From: Quillaja saponaria
Lineage: Eukaryota; Streptophyta; Magnoliopsida; Fabales; Quillajaceae
DNA: 64,000 nt
NCBI GenBank assembly: GCA_029379385.1
Contig: CM055607.1
Coordinates: 4,464,001 to 4,528,000, forward strand
Direction of reading: 5' to 3'
In this document: in pieces, positions 47,081 through 59,981 of the stretch
How positions within the stretch are numbered: position 1 is the stretch's first letter
Layout: each line of letters begins with the position of its first letter
The notes under the pieces: generated by a model
What the model saw: the letters and a program-made list of their open reading frames with translations, nothing else
Database searches by the model: none
What the model was told of the DNA's origin: nothing
Translations under genes and position numbers: made by a program

Positions 47081-48756
47081 TCCCACATAAAAGCTTGAGA
47101 CTTCTCAGAAATCCCCCGTCAGATTTGGAAATTCACCAAAACTCGACAATTTAAAACAAAAACAAACAGATAAAGATCAAAATCAGACTATAACAATTCT
47201 GCTCAGAAAAAAAGAATTATCATTCTCATTGATTTTGACAATCTCTGAAGTCTGACATGTGAACTTTATTCTAAATTCATCAAAGCAGAAGAGAAAAATT
47301 CTAAATTTAGAGCTCTCATTTTTCCTTTTCCGGAAATTTCTGCTCATGTGCTGATTCAGAATAGCGTATACTGCCATCAAAGGCATGTAATCACAGAGCA
47401 ACTACAATAGACAAAAACCCAATTTCAAAAATCAAAACTTTGGTAAAATAATAATTTTAAAAACATAAAAAAGACAAATCGAGCAGTGAGAGATCAGAAT
47501 TGGTGAAGGGTTATCGGTCACGGTAAATCAGAAACACGGACCAAATAAAGTATTCATCAGATCTCTTCAACACAGCAAAACATATAAATATATATATATA
47601 TATATATAATTTTGATCATCAGAGACTTAAATACAAAGGAATCATGGAATAAATCCATCATATTGTTGCAGTTTTTTTTCTCATCATCTGATAAATTCAA
47701 TTGAAAGGCACAATAACAAAAACTAGCTTACATTAAAGAGGGAAAACCTAAATTGGTAGAGTCGTAGCAAAACATTCTAAGAACCCTAGACCGTCATGAA
47801 GAAGAAGATGAAGAATTGAGAAATCTGGAACGAGTGGAAGAAGGGAAGTGAGTCATCCACGTAGTGCAAATATATATGTGGAATGCAATCAGTGGGTGAG
47901 GCGGCAAGAAACCCTAAATCTTAAAAAATCCGCAAGTGTTCTAATGGGCGCTGGGGCCTCAATCATGAATGGGCCTGGAGCTTGTTTTAGCTTAATAGGC
48001 CTAACAATATAGATCCTTAAAAACCCATAGGCTCTAAGTAGCCCAATTTTTCCTTTTACTATGAAGAAAAAGCCCAAATCTTTTAACATATCCATTATTG
48101 GTTTAAAATTAAACATTTATACAACTATCTATTGGTGAGTGGTGACTATAACAACTCCCACCACCAAATCACCAATTTACCTTTCTAATTTAATTAAAAT
48201 ATTTTATTTATGTTTAAAAAAAAAAATTATAACATTTGAAATAGATTATTTTCAACTAACCTGATTCAATCTTATAGTGTTTAATACAAGTTTATTACTT
48301 GTATAGTTGTATCGATTACCTAGATAAAATTTTCATATCTAATTTTTTGGTAATAATATTTGGAACCAATCTGTTTTTATTTAAATTTTCTTTATAAATT
48401 AGTTGGAATTAGTATTAAAACATGTTTAATTAAATAGTATTTTTAAATTTTTTTTATAAATTTACTTTATTTTTACATGACTCATGAGAAAAAGTAAACT
48501 CTCACACAATTATTTTTATAATAAGAATCATGTCACAGCACACAACATTCTTAATGGAGGTGGAGTAAACTAACAAATTTACAAGCTTAAGTTGCAGTAT
48601 ATTTATTCTAAATCTGACATTACATGGATTGTAATGTACTAAAAAAAATTATAGTTAAATGTCAGAGCATTTAGATGTTGCTATTACGTATAGCATACTT
48701 CTCTATTAAAACAAACCCAACATTGGAATCAAATTTGAAGAGACAGTCTGTTTCTT
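47081..48756. other. Intergenic; possible 5' part of a minus-strand transcript
   Basis: 47081-47860 has the look of a leader and first intron on the minus strand: a pyrimidine-rich start near 47845, an AG|GTTTTC donor near 47745, and AT-rich sequence after it, including a TA repeat at about 47585-47608. No protein is encoded. 48120-48756 is AT-rich 3' flank of the thaumatin-like gene, with nothing further seen. Confidence 0.4.
47868..47878 (-). promoter_or_regulatory. Possible TATA box of a minus-strand transcript
   Basis: Minus-strand ATATATATTTG followed about 30 bases on by a CT-rich leader (CTTCCCTTCTTCC). This is the only core-promoter-like arrangement near the structured block at 46895-47080. 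Prediction from spacing only. Confidence 0.35.
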
Positions 48757-49636
48757 CTACATAGATGCAAACCCCCCTGCCTCACCACCCCATGTTGAAG
48801 GACAGAAAGTTATGACATAGGCATTGCAAGCACAGGTAAGCAATGGATGAGTGGTGTCGAAGGCATAACTAAAATAAGATGGACAAGCATCCTTAAATAT
48901 CTTTGAGTACACATTTGGCTTGCATTTTTCTGGGATTCCATACTCATTCCTACAGCAGAATTTGTCAAGATCGAAAGCCAAGCAAGCGCTTTTGCAAGCC
49001 ACAATTTCTCCTTTGTCATTCCAAACCTGAAGCTCATGAGGACACAAGCTATTTAGATTTTTCAAGCACCCTTGAATGTAACCACATTTTGGTGTTAAAG
49101 GGCTTGGTGTGACCGAAACCGGGATGTTGTAACCATCAACAAGGCTAACAGCAAAGGAGTGTGATTTCCCTTTGTCACCCTGTAGTGAAATTTGGATCAA
49201 TGTAACTGGAGGTGTGCCTGCAAGTCCATTGCAAGCTAGTCGTCCATCACAATCACCGGTTTCACAGGCGGGTTTCCAATTCCAGGCAAAGTTGCAGCCG
49301 GTTCTAGCCCAAATCCGACCACTCCATGACCATGGAGCATCGATGCGTTGTGTCTTGCCTGGTGGGAGGTGGAATCCACCATCAGCTATGATTGGCTGGT
49401 CTGTGTTTGCAGCTGTTGCAGGCCATATGGGAAATGGGCATTTGTTGTGCACAAAAAATGTTACTGTATGTGCTATGGCATTCCCTGCAAAATTTGTTCT
49501 CAATCAGATCAACAAGAATTAGTGATTTACAAGAAAGAAGAAAAACTACAACCAGTTTAATGAAATTACCAGATAATATAGAATGACACACCAGGAAGAA
49601 GAGAAAGTAAGAGGCAATGAACTGTGGCAACTGCAT
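48757..49636 (-). CDS. Thaumatin-like protein (PR-5 family), two exons
   Basis: Exon 1 is 49570-49636 and exon 2 is 48757-49484, with a GT-AG intron; the product is 264 residues. Residues 1-23 form a signal peptide (FLFFLVCHSILSG). The mature part has the thaumatin fold markers: KCPFPIWPA, the WARTGC stretch, CETGDC, DGYNIPVSV, CPHELQVW, the FCCRNEYG segment and YVITFCP near the end. I count 17 Cys in the mature part against the usual 16; the extra one is in TCACNAYV, where the family usually has TCTSGANY. Members are secreted, some bind beta-glucan and act in defence, others in development. There is a short C-terminal extension (GGEAGGFASM) without a GPI-type hydrophobic tail. A TATA box lies at 49676-49684. 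Confidence 0.93.
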
Positions 49637-49675
49637 TCTGAATTCAATTTGGTAAAATGGTGGTGTTGGATAATG

Positions 49676-49684
49676 AATTTATAG
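49676..49684 (-). promoter_or_regulatory. Probable TATA box of the thaumatin-like gene
   Basis: Minus-strand CTATAAATT, 40-48 bases upstream of the ATG at 49636, implying a very short leader of roughly 10-15 bases. Confidence 0.55.
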
Positions 49685-50596
49685 ATAAAAGATTAAGTTG
49701 TCCCTATTCTTCAATTGTACTTTAAGGTTTAACATGGACAATCTTTAGAGAAAAGGTAGGAACACAATTTTGTTGGCCATTTCTTGAAGAAACAAGGGAG
49801 CACAAACACATTCAAAAATGCCATTTAGAATTTGACAAGTGCCAAATTATGATAGGGTTTTTGTAACTTTGCTTAGTTATTCACTCATAATTGTCATCAT
49901 GGGAAAAAATAGACTACTCCCGCTTCTAATGCTTGTTTAGATTCCATTCACAATTAGTAAATAAATAAATAAAAAGTCGAATGCGTCATCAACACTAACT
50001 ATCATCTATAATTAATTTTTATATATTATAACTATATTTATCAATATTATATATTTATATATTAATAACGAATTAAATAATAATTTTATTTGTTACAATT
50101 ATTAAAATTTATCTTATCCCTGTATATGAGCGGACAAGATTGGTCGTTGATACCGACCAATCCACACATAATGATGTAACTCATTGCAGCTGAAAATTGT
50201 TCTTAAACCCCGGAGTAACGGTATTGAATGATAGGGAGTTTGTAAGTGTTTGTTTAGAAAATCTGAAAACCTTTGTCGTCCTCGTAATTAGGGTCTCTCT
50301 CTCTCACATCCTCTGTGTTTTGTCTCTAAGCTGTAACATTTTCTGGGACAGTGGAAGAGATGGACTGAAACACCAAACCAGTCATTGGGTTTATCAATCC
50401 CTCTAGACATTTCAAATTTGAACACCGTTTTCACCCTACTTTTAGGTACCTATGTTGAGCTCTCTCCTCGCCCGCGTCTCTCTCGCTCTCTCTTTGACCA
50501 CCTCGGTCACAAACCCCCACCTTGACCGCCCCCATTTTTAACCAAAACTCTCTCTTAGAACTTTCATCAAACACTGTAGTGTTCAGTCTTTGGGGC

Positions 50597-52719
50597 ATGG
50601 ACAAGCCAGTCCATAATGCTGGGAATAATGATACTGAAGCTGTCATCAGCTACCTCGAAGTCCTTAGTGTCAATGACAGTGTTAGTCTTAGCCTATGTAG
50701 CAGCATTATTTCTAGGCCTGAACACAGTTCCACTAGCAAGATGACCGATAGCCCTTCTGAACCTCACAAAAATACTGGATCTACAGTAGATTGTGATGGA
50801 AGTGAAAAAAGTAGCTTGAGCTGTGTAAGTTCCAATAGTTTTGATGCAAATGAGGTCAGTTTTAGGAGCTTTTGCGGGTCAAAACCGCACAAGGGAAATG
50901 ATATTAGATGGGATGCAATGCAATGTGTGAAGGCTAAAGATGGGGATTTGGATTTGGGTCATTTCAGGCTTCTGAAAAAGCTTGGATTTGGGGACATTGG
51001 GAGTGTGTATTTGGCTGAATTAAGAGGGATGGGATGCCTTTTTGCAATGAAGGTTATGGATAAAGGGCTGTTAGCTGGGAGGAAAAAAATGGCTAGAGCT
51101 CAGACTGAGAGAGACATACTGGGTATGTTAGATCATCCTTTTCTTCCAACACTTTATTCTCATTTTGAGACAGAGAAGTTTTCTTGCTTGCTTATGGAGT
51201 TTTGCAGTGGAGGGGATCTTCACACTCTCCGCCAGCGTCAACCAGGCAAGCATTTCACAGAGCAGGCAGCGAGATTAGGAGTACCAATTTTTGAGATTTT
51301 TGCATTCTCATCTGTAATCTAGTCAATTTTCCTTACTTTGTAGTTAAAAAGTAAACTAACTTGATTAGGTGTTAGTGTAAATGGAAAAGGGCACAAAAGT
51401 GGAGGAAAAAAATGCTTACTTTGGCAAAGGAGGACTGGTTAGTATGAAAATGAGAATGGAATATTTTTTTCACCTTTTCCTTCCTCAATTCTGAATAGTT
51501 CTGAATTGTATGAATGGGAGCAAGGAATAAAACGAATGGCTAGATGCTGGAACCTACTGGAAATTTTTCTTGAATATAACCAAATCAATGACTACTGTGG
51601 AAATTATTTGAGTTTAACATCCTTTGAGGACTGGTGCATGGTGGTTGAGTGGTTTCAGTTAGCGTTTTGTTCTATTAATCTTTAGCCTTCAGACTTTTGA
51701 GAATGTTGTTGATTGCATAGCATATACATAATTTAGTTTATGTTCACTCAGGAAGATTTATTGGCTCTGTTGGGTCAATCACATACAGATTTATTTAGCC
51801 TTCATGTGTTTAATTTGTTTGTTGATTAAAAAGTTGTTCTTGCAGATTTTATGCTTCTGAAGTGCTTCTTGCACTTGAATATCTACACATGATGGGAGTG
51901 GTATATAGGGACTTGAAACCTGAAAATGTACTAGTGAGGGAGGATGGCCATATCATGCTCTCTGATTTTGATTTGTCATTAAGATCTTATGTGAATCCCA
52001 CCCTTGTTCAATCCAGTACAGAACCATCCTGTCGGATATCATCCTACTGTATCCAGTCATCGTGCATTGATCCAGCTTGCAAATTACCTGTCTGTGTGGA
52101 GCCTTCATGCTTGCAACCCTCTTGCTTCAGGCCTCAATTTTTTAACTCGAAGACAGCAAAGGTAAAGAGTGAAAGAATAAGTCTGGCAAATTCAGATTCA
52201 CTTCCAATACTTATTGCAGAACCAACAAGTGCCCGTTCAATGTCATTTGTTGGGACTCATGAATATTTAGCTCCTGAAATTATAAGAGGTGATGGTCATG
52301 GAAGTGCTGTGGATTGGTGGACATTTGGTATTTTCTTGTATGAATTGTTACATGGAAGGACACCATTTAAAGGCAATGGAAACCGAGAGACATTATTCAA
52401 TGTTGTTGGTCAGCCTCTCAAATTTCCCGAAGGATCTAGTATCAGTTTTGCTGCAAAGGATTTGATCCGGGGGCTGCTCATAAAAGATCCACAAAAAAGG
52501 TTTGGATTTAAAAGAGGAGCCACGGAGATTAAACAACATCCCTTTTTCAAAAGTGTAAATTGGGCTCTCATTCGCAGCACTCATCCCCCTGAAATTCCAA
52601 AACCAGCCGATCTTGCAATTTTGAACCACTCACTCAAGCCATCAGTGCCTCCAAATGACAAGGGTGCTACGGATTCAGATAGATCATCAGGTCCTTACTT
52701 GGAGTTCGAATTTTTTTAA
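50597..52719 (+). CDS. AGC-VIII protein kinase (D6PK/PVPK-like), two exons
   Basis: Exons 50597-51273 and 51846-52719 give 516 residues. A Ser-rich N-terminus is followed by a glycine loop GFGDIG (131-136), the ATP-binding Lys in FAMKVMDK, catalytic YRDLKPEN (246-253), DFD (266-268) in place of DFG, which is diagnostic of plant AGC-VIII kinases, an insertion of about 90 residues rich in Cys and Pro before THEYLAPE (activation loop), and a C-terminal FEFF that fits the PDK1-docking PIF motif. Relatives phosphorylate PIN auxin carriers or act in polar growth at the plasma membrane. Phase demands that exon 1 ends at 51273, where the intron begins AT, not GT. The frame is open upstream to 50522 but without an ATG. 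It is divergent from the thaumatin-like gene, about 960 bp between ATGs. Confidence 0.9.
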
Positions 52720-54473
52720 TAATTGTTAGCGGTAATCTTGAATGGTGATGTACATTGTTGGCATTGATTTCATATCATCAATGAAATCTTACTATTCATT
52801 TGCATTATTGTTTTCCTTTACTCATAAAACTGTGCTTGCTTGGTCATTAAGCTATTCTTATTCTCTTTCTAGTTGATAAGCTATGAATGTACTAGAAGTT
52901 GGAAAACTACGTGAACAGTGTTTTCCTCATACTCTTTGAAAACAGAAGAGAAAAAGAAAAGCAAAAAAGTGAACTGAACCTAACAACTTTGTGTATGTTT
53001 CTTCCACCTATTGCATTTTTTAGAATGGAAGTTTAAATGGTCCTAAGCGGTGGTGGGTCTATGCCCCTTTGCGTAGTCACTGTGAAATCTGGATGACCCT
53101 GTAAATGTCTGAAACTTTATCCAGAAATGAACTTTTGTAAAAGGAAATATTTGAAGTAGAAAACACATGGAAAAGGTTTTACTGGTCTGGCAATGTGAAC
53201 ATCTGGTTTCTCTGCCTTTCCCTATCATTTGATTTGTATATATTCGCTTTAAAAGTATGGGATACAACTTTGAGTGGTTCCAACGGGTGCTTTATTCCTC
53301 TGCATCTACAGGCTTTTTTTTTCCTTTTCATTTTTAGATGATGATGCTTCAGTCATTGTATTCTTTTTCCTGGTGACTAAAAGTATATCTAAACACTAGG
53401 GTGAAAAATTCTCCAAAACTTATGATAATAAGATAAATTGTCATTCACGTACTCTTTGCAGGGAGTGAGCAAAATTACGGATGCAATGATTATTATTTTA
53501 AAATTATCCATTTGTGCAGCTGTTAAATTAAATTCTTTTATGCCGTTCTAATAATTGGTTATATAATGGATTTGAATTCTCTTTGAGAGATGATTTTGTT
53601 GGAAGAGAAAAGACACAATGTGTCTTTTTTCAAAATATTTTTAATTTTCATAAACAATATTTTATATAATTTTTTTTATTCATAAATTATTTTATGTTCT
53701 TGGGGAAAAAGAGAGAATTCTCACACTAAAAAAAAGAAGATAATGCTTCTTCCTTATACAAGACACTGAGTAAAAGACAAAGGTAATGTATAGTTGTAAC
53801 TTGTAAATTAGTTATCATGCCTATAGTTATATAACCATTATTTTTTTGCTAATAATTATATAACCATTCTAAAATCTAGATTTTGCTTAGACTTAATTAT
53901 ATTAATCAGGTTATAGGAAATTTGTACTCTATCTGCTTTCTTTTATTCTTTATTTATACTCGTCCCTTACCGACTGTGAGTGTAAGAGCGTATTACAACC
54001 ATACTCTATCTGTAGGAAAATTTTAAAACTTTTACCAAATCCTACCCTACATTTTATTCTTAGTTAGAGTCATACAAAATTGAATAAAACGTTACAAGTT
54101 TATGATTTAGTTATGATAACAGAAAAAAAATATTATAATCTAATCAATCATTTTGACATTGAAATGAAATAAATCTCTAACTTAATCGAATCTAAATTTT
54201 ATATTTATTTATTTTTAAATAATTTTAAAAATAATGTCTACTAAATGGAGTGGATACCTTGTAAGTTTTGACTAAATCTCTATCCAATACATATTGCAGG
54301 TACAAAATTGTATATCCTTATCGGCTTCATGTCACCATGAACGAGTATTTTCTCTATCATCTAAGCAGAACAGATAAAATGTCCACCAGATAAATAAAAA
54401 TTATTAGCCTTAGCATGACATTTGAACAAACAAGTAAAATGTTTTCCAAACAAATTAAAATTGTCACCCCTAG
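52720..54473. other. Intergenic, no gene seen
   Basis: 3' flank of the kinase gene, with AATGAAAT-type polyadenylation context near 52780, then AT-rich sequence. Short frames on both strands have no recognisable domain. The left target-site copy of the solo LTR (CCTAG) is at 54469-54473. Confidence 0.5.
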
Positions 54474-55031
54474 TGTCACAACCCAAGCTTGTCCAGTGCA
54501 TGTCGCACATGGTTGCTTGTCTTGTGATGGATACTATTGTGAGTAGCTAGGCATATGTTATGACATGGTGGCATTTTTGTAAATAGGTAGCCAGGGGTAG
54601 TCAGGCAGCTGGGAAATATGATGTTCCCTCCTGTCAGAGAGACTATGGCGCAGAGAAACTCTTTAGGGGGGTGTATATGTGAGAAAATTCAAAGTTGTAC
54701 ACGAGCTTGTCGAATGAGTGTCAAAGGCCTTGGTATTGCTTGTAACTCCCCCTACACCAAGCTATTTGTCTATGTTGTAGCCATGTCGAGGACATGTCAT
54801 TCGCATTTTGATAGCATTGTAATTTGATCGTTTTTCAATTAATGAGAAGTTGAAACATTTTCTTGCAAACTGTGTTGTATTTGCTTTCTTGCTACATTTT
54901 GCTTACATCATTGCACACTAGGCTTGTGGGTTGACACCCGAGGGGCATTGGAGAAGCTGACTTGCTACCCACGAGGGGTTAGCAAGTGCTACATAAGCGT
55001 CTTTGCGTGCTAGAAAAGTCAGCCCGTGACA
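54474..55031. mobile_element. Solo LTR of a retrotransposon
   Basis: 558 bp starting TGTCACAACCC and ending GCCCGTGACA, that is TGTCAC/GTGACA inverted ends, flanked by direct 5-bp repeats CCTAG at 54469-54473 and 55032-55036. No internal region, primer site or polyprotein is next to it. This is the product expected from recombination between two LTRs. The parent family (Gypsy or Copia) cannot be told from the LTR alone. Confidence 0.88.
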
Positions 55032-55036
55032 CCTAG

Positions 55037-55986
55037 TATGGACATTTGAACATCTGTATTTCGACCTACTCCACCTCTCTACTAACTCTCATTTCTTTAT
55101 ATTGGAATATTATATCTCCTTTTGTGATACCATCAAAATATTTTTATTTCTCATTGATTCAACACTAAATTAAGGTTAATTATCTCAACATTTTTGTTTT
55201 GATCAAATCATATCATAAAGTCTTAACGAATACAAAACAATTTCATTCAATATTTTGATATAGTATAACACGACTATAATTTACTTTTCAAAAAAAAATT
55301 ATGTGTTTTTTTTTTTTTAAGCAGTTTTTCTACCATTCTAAATTATATATTTTTTTATTATAGATAGTAATTATATATCATATTATAATAGAAGACTTTT
55401 AATTTATCAATATTACAACTGGAGCCACACCAAAACTAAAGAAACAACTCATTAAGGAGAATTATGAGATTTTAAGTTATATGTTCAATTTATATATTTT
55501 GTGTAAATGTAGGTAAAATTTGATTAAATTTAAAATAAATAAATAAACATATTTTGAAATATATGTAGTATATTATTATATTATTATTATTATTTTAATT
55601 TTAATTGAATTTAGTGATAATTAAATTTTAATGACAGTGAATTGAATATTAATTATTATTAAAATTTAAAATATTTTAAGAAGAATCCCGTACGTACAAA
55701 AATTCAAACGGAAAACCTGTCCCGGCATAAACAATAGAAGCTTCGAAAGTAATATAAAGGAAACAAACTAACAACAGAAACAACATCCAGATACCAGTGG
55801 GCGCCCATTATGTTTTACGAAATTTGGAAAAAATAAGGAACGAGATACACAACGAAGCTTCCCCATTAGTCAGCTTCTCCAATGGTTTTTTGTTGATTTC
55901 AATTCCAAATTGATTTACCCCCTGATTTTCTCACATTCCAAACGATAAAAGCAATCTTTTACACAGCTTACTATTCTCTCTTTCTC
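55037..55986. other. Intergenic, presumed promoter of the hydroxylase gene
   Basis: AT-rich, with runs of TTA/ATT near 55570-55680. It becomes less AT-rich from about 55690 and has a pyrimidine-rich leader before the ATG at 55987. No clear TATA box or other gene. Confidence 0.5.
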
Positions 55987-58959
55987 ATGGATTCTCTACG
56001 TTTTCTCTCGCTTCCACTCTTTATATTCTGCTTTCTCCCTCATTTATCTGTCTCTTCGGTTCAATTACCGGGGCTAGTGGAAGAGATGAGCTCGTATCAT
56101 TCCTATCTTTTTCTATCTCCCCGTTTTGTAATTAAATGGCATCATATTTTTTATTTTATTTTTCTGAGCTTGTTCTCTATTGTTTCAGTTATGGATCAAA
56201 GAAAGGTGGCTCTTCAATCAAATTCGACCCCACTGGGGTCACTCAACTCTCATGGCATCCCAGGTTTTTTTTTTTTTTTGGTTCTTACCAATCCTATCTT
56301 TATGTCACTGATCAATTAGGGATTTTTACGTTTTTAAACTGTGACTTTCAGGGCTTTTATCTACAAGGGATTTCTGTCTCACGAAGAGTGTGATCATCTG
56401 ATTACTCTGGTTAGTTATTGTTTTATCTTTCTTTATCCCTCCAATATATAAAATGCTGAGCTTAAGTTGTTTGCTTGGCTCTTGGGAAGTAGGCTAAAGG
56501 ATAAGCTGGAGAAGTCCACGGTGGCGGATAATGAATCAGGCAAGAGTATAAGGAGTGAAGTCAGAACGAGCTCTGGCACGTTTCTTCGGAAGACCCAGGT
56601 GCTTTAGCTGCTTCTTTGTATGGTTTTGCACCTTTAGTGATGATATGCTATATTTCTACAGATACATTTGTTAACCAGATGATTCGTGTGCTCATATATT
56701 TATAGGAGTTGAGTATGAGAACTTGGGCACTTGCTTTACTGTTATGTTCTTTGAGCAGGCAATCGCAAGAATAGAAATGTATCATAAATTACTAGTTGTC
56801 TGTCACTTGCAACTACATTAACCATTGGAAAAAGAGAAAAAAAAATGGTTTATTTCTGTTAGAGTGATGGAAATCGTGGTTGAATCATCATCGTGACAAC
56901 AACCATCGCAAGTTTTTTCCTTTTGCCACCAAATGAACGCTTAACACATTCCTTTTTCTTTTTGAAATATAAAGTGAAGAATTGCGCTTCTGAGTTGTAT
57001 GATTGGTGACTTTCCATTCTTAAATACATCAGGGGGTTTTATAATTTGTTAGTCATGTTCCTATAAAAATAAATAAAAATTGTTAGTCAGGTGCTATGCT
57101 ACTCATCCCCAGCCATTTTGTCACTATTATCATAAATAAGCTAGTAAGAAGGCACCATGTAGTGGAGCAAATATGATATAATCGATGTCAAAGCCATTAA
57201 GAACCTTTCCCTAAACTATACCTGTTGCATAGACTAATATTTTTCGTTTTGGGGAAATTTCTGGCCTTTTTGTTTTCATCTGCATATACTGATCTGTTAT
57301 CACGATTGGGAATTATAATTGATGACTCAAAATTACTTGGTGTCTTCTTTTGAAGGATGAAATAGTTGCTAATATTGAGGCCAGAATTGCTGCTTGGACC
57401 TTCTTTCCAGAAGGTGAAATTCACAACTTTATCCCCTGTTCATTCAATTTCTTCTGTCTAGATTTCTTTTGAAAAGAATATATTTCCCTAAAGCTTATTA
57501 TGTAATTAGAGAATGGTGAATCTATTCAAGTACTACGCTATGAGATTGGCCAGAAGTATGAACCACATTTTGATTACTTTCACGACAAGGCTAATCAAGA
57601 AATGGGTGGCCACCGGGCTGCCACAGTTCTGATGTATTTGTCTAATGTTGAGAAAGGTGGGGAAACGGTCTTTCCCTATGCAGAGGTAAATATAATCTAG
57701 TCACTGGTACTTTGATGCTCACCATTTTCTTCATGTTTATTTTTCTTTATTATACGCACATCTTAGATTCTGTGCAAATTATAATTCATTTGTCTTCAGG
57801 GAAAATTTTCTCAACCGAAGGATGACAGCTGGTCAGATTGTGGTAAAACTGGCTATGCAGGTATTAATTCTATGATATTTTCACAATTTTTAAGATTCTT
57901 TTATACTTATTAACTTGAGATTGTGCTCAATTTGTGCTAATTATTTAAACTAGTATATTTTCAAATACCTTGTATTACGGGTAAATGTGTGAAAACTTCC
58001 TTAGTTGAGCTTGTGCAAGTGAATAATTAGGTGACTATTTTTGGGCTAATGATACACTCATCCTTATGGTAATTTCTGTAGTTAGAGAAAAAAGGAGAAG
58101 AAGAAAGGAAGAGTTTATGTCTGTGACTTCTTCTAAGAGACAACTTTCACTACTGGAATTTTCTTTTGGATCATGGAATTAACTAACAAATGTTTGGTTG
58201 TTTCTTTCTCTTCTTGCCCTGCTTTGGGTACTAGACGTATTGGTGCCTCTTTGGGCTTCCCTTTGTTGAAATTCTATATTTCTATATAACTTATTCTTGG
58301 CCATAAAATAAGTAGAAGAGGAAGTAGATGAACTCTGCCATTAATTGCAACTTAGGCTCATAATTGCCTTGCTAGAGATTACCAATTTATTGTTCGACCC
58401 TGACATCCAATCGCCAAATATAAGCTTAACTGATAATTGTTGATTTTTATCTACAATCTTTCTTGTTGGGTTATATCCTTAGATATATAGTCTAAAATGT
58501 TAATTTTCAGGATATAACAGCTAGCTAAGTGGCCACTAGTTTAGCTTCTGCAGATTCATTTTGCCTGTTATTACTTAATGATTGTTGTGAATTAACTTCA
58601 TCAAGCTTCTAACTCTACCATAATTTTGTTGGGGAATATAATCTTATACAGTGAAACCTATGAAGGGTGATGCCTTGCTGTTCTTCAGTCTTCATCCAGA
58701 TGCAACCACAGATCCTAACAGCTTGCATGCGAGCTGCCCGGTCATTGAGGGTGAGAAGTGGTCCGCAACTAAGTGGATTCATGTTAGTAACTTCGACAAA
58801 CCATATAAGCACCCATCTGCTGGGGATTGTTTGGATATAAATGAGAATTGCCCTTTGTGGGCTAAGGCTGGTGAATGTGAAAAGAACCCATTGTATATGG
58901 TGGGAATCGAGGGTGCGCGAGGATTCTGTAGGAAGAGTTGCAATGTTTGCTCATCCTAG
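55987..58959 (+). CDS. Prolyl 4-hydroxylase (2-oxoglutarate/Fe(II)) with ShKT tail, eight exons
   Basis: Exons by splice site and phase: 55987-56093, 56189-56263, 56352-56409, 56500-56598, 57356-57413, 57510-57685, 57800-57860, 58652-58959; 313 residues. The N-terminus is a signal/anchor segment. The catalytic set is complete: His152 and Asp154 (YEPHFDYF), His237 (NSLHASCPV) and 2-oxoglutarate-binding Lys247 (GEKWSATKWIH). A Cys-rich ShKT domain (about 270-311) ends CRKSCNVCSS. It resembles Arabidopsis At3g28480, which acts in the ER/Golgi on proline of extensins and AGPs. Exon 4 is odd: the natural acceptor at 56492 gives GCTAAAGGATAAG, a frameshift against the family's LAK(G/D)KLEK. Using the AG at 56499 restores the frame but drops Ala-Lys. 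Confidence 0.85.
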
Positions 58960-59981
58960 GAATACTATTTTGTGTTCATTTTTCTTGGTTTCTTATAGGA
59001 TCATGGTCAATTGTGGAATTCTTGTATATAAACATTGAAACGTCCTAAAACTGTGATGGGTTGGAGCGCCTGGTATACTCGTGTATCATCAATAACTTAT
59101 CAGTGATATCATTTAGAAAGTGCCATGTACTTGGAATATTCTAGGATTCTTTGACAGTTTTTGTGAGGAATGTAATACACTTTGACATGCAGAAATGTTA
59201 TGTTCACAAACCTATAATTTACTAGTTACTTGAATTATAAGGGGATTAATAGCTTTAATTTGATATTTGGTGAATATGTCACTACCTTATTATATTTGTT
59301 GGTAAAACAATTGATCTTAAATTGAATACATTTGTTATTATATTTAACCCATGAAAAAGAAAATCATTGCTAGCTTAATACGAGTTTCTAAGAATTTTGT
59401 AGAGTAACTTTCTTTCCTTATTATTTTCCAAGCTGTATACACATACGTTACCAGGGCTATGCATCAGGTTGGTTTTGAATTTTGCAAAGCACCTCGAGCC
59501 AACATGGATTATGCTGTATGAACTCCTTTTAATCTAGCAATGAATTTCATTTTACCAGAAAGAAAAATATTTAATTTTTTTTATAACTTCAACTTGATCA
59601 ACTGTCAAAAAAAAAAACAAAAAAAAAAGACTTAAACTTAAACTTGATCACCTGTTGAGCCAAATAGTAGTTCATTCGGTTTGTACCTGTAGATTGATTG
59701 ATCTTGGAGCCAAGCATATGATATGAGAGAGAGAGAGAGAGCAGAGGGAGAAAGCACTTGCATTATGTTGTGATGTCATTCAAGTAGTTTCTTTTTGAGT
59801 TTATTGTTTCGTTTTCACAAGAAGGAAAATAATCATGCAGTTGTTGTTAATTGGGGAGCGCACGCTTTTTTTGCCTCTTCATTTCTTAAACTTCACCTTT
59901 CACCTCTTCAAGTTTACCTGCAAATTGCATCACCATTACATAATTCACTCCCTCTCTTTCTCATTCTTACCCTCTCACAAG
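58960..59981. other. Intergenic, 3' flank of hydroxylase and promoter of the MYB gene
   Basis: No gene. It contains a GA-dinucleotide run near 59724-59740 and a CT-rich leader before the ATG at 59982. An open frame from 59795 overlaps the leader and is incidental. Confidence 0.5.

Noticed and set aside
47915..47930. Telomere-like AAACCCTAAA
   Set aside because: A single copy near a promoter; this is a common plant promoter motif (telo-box), not a telomeric array.
50522..50596. Extension of the kinase frame upstream to 50522
   Set aside because: It begins with TTG, not ATG; the first ATG in frame is 50597 and is used as the start.
53043..53267. Minus-strand 74-residue frame downstream of the kinase
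   Set aside because: No domain, poor codon pattern, lies in the 3' flank of the kinase.
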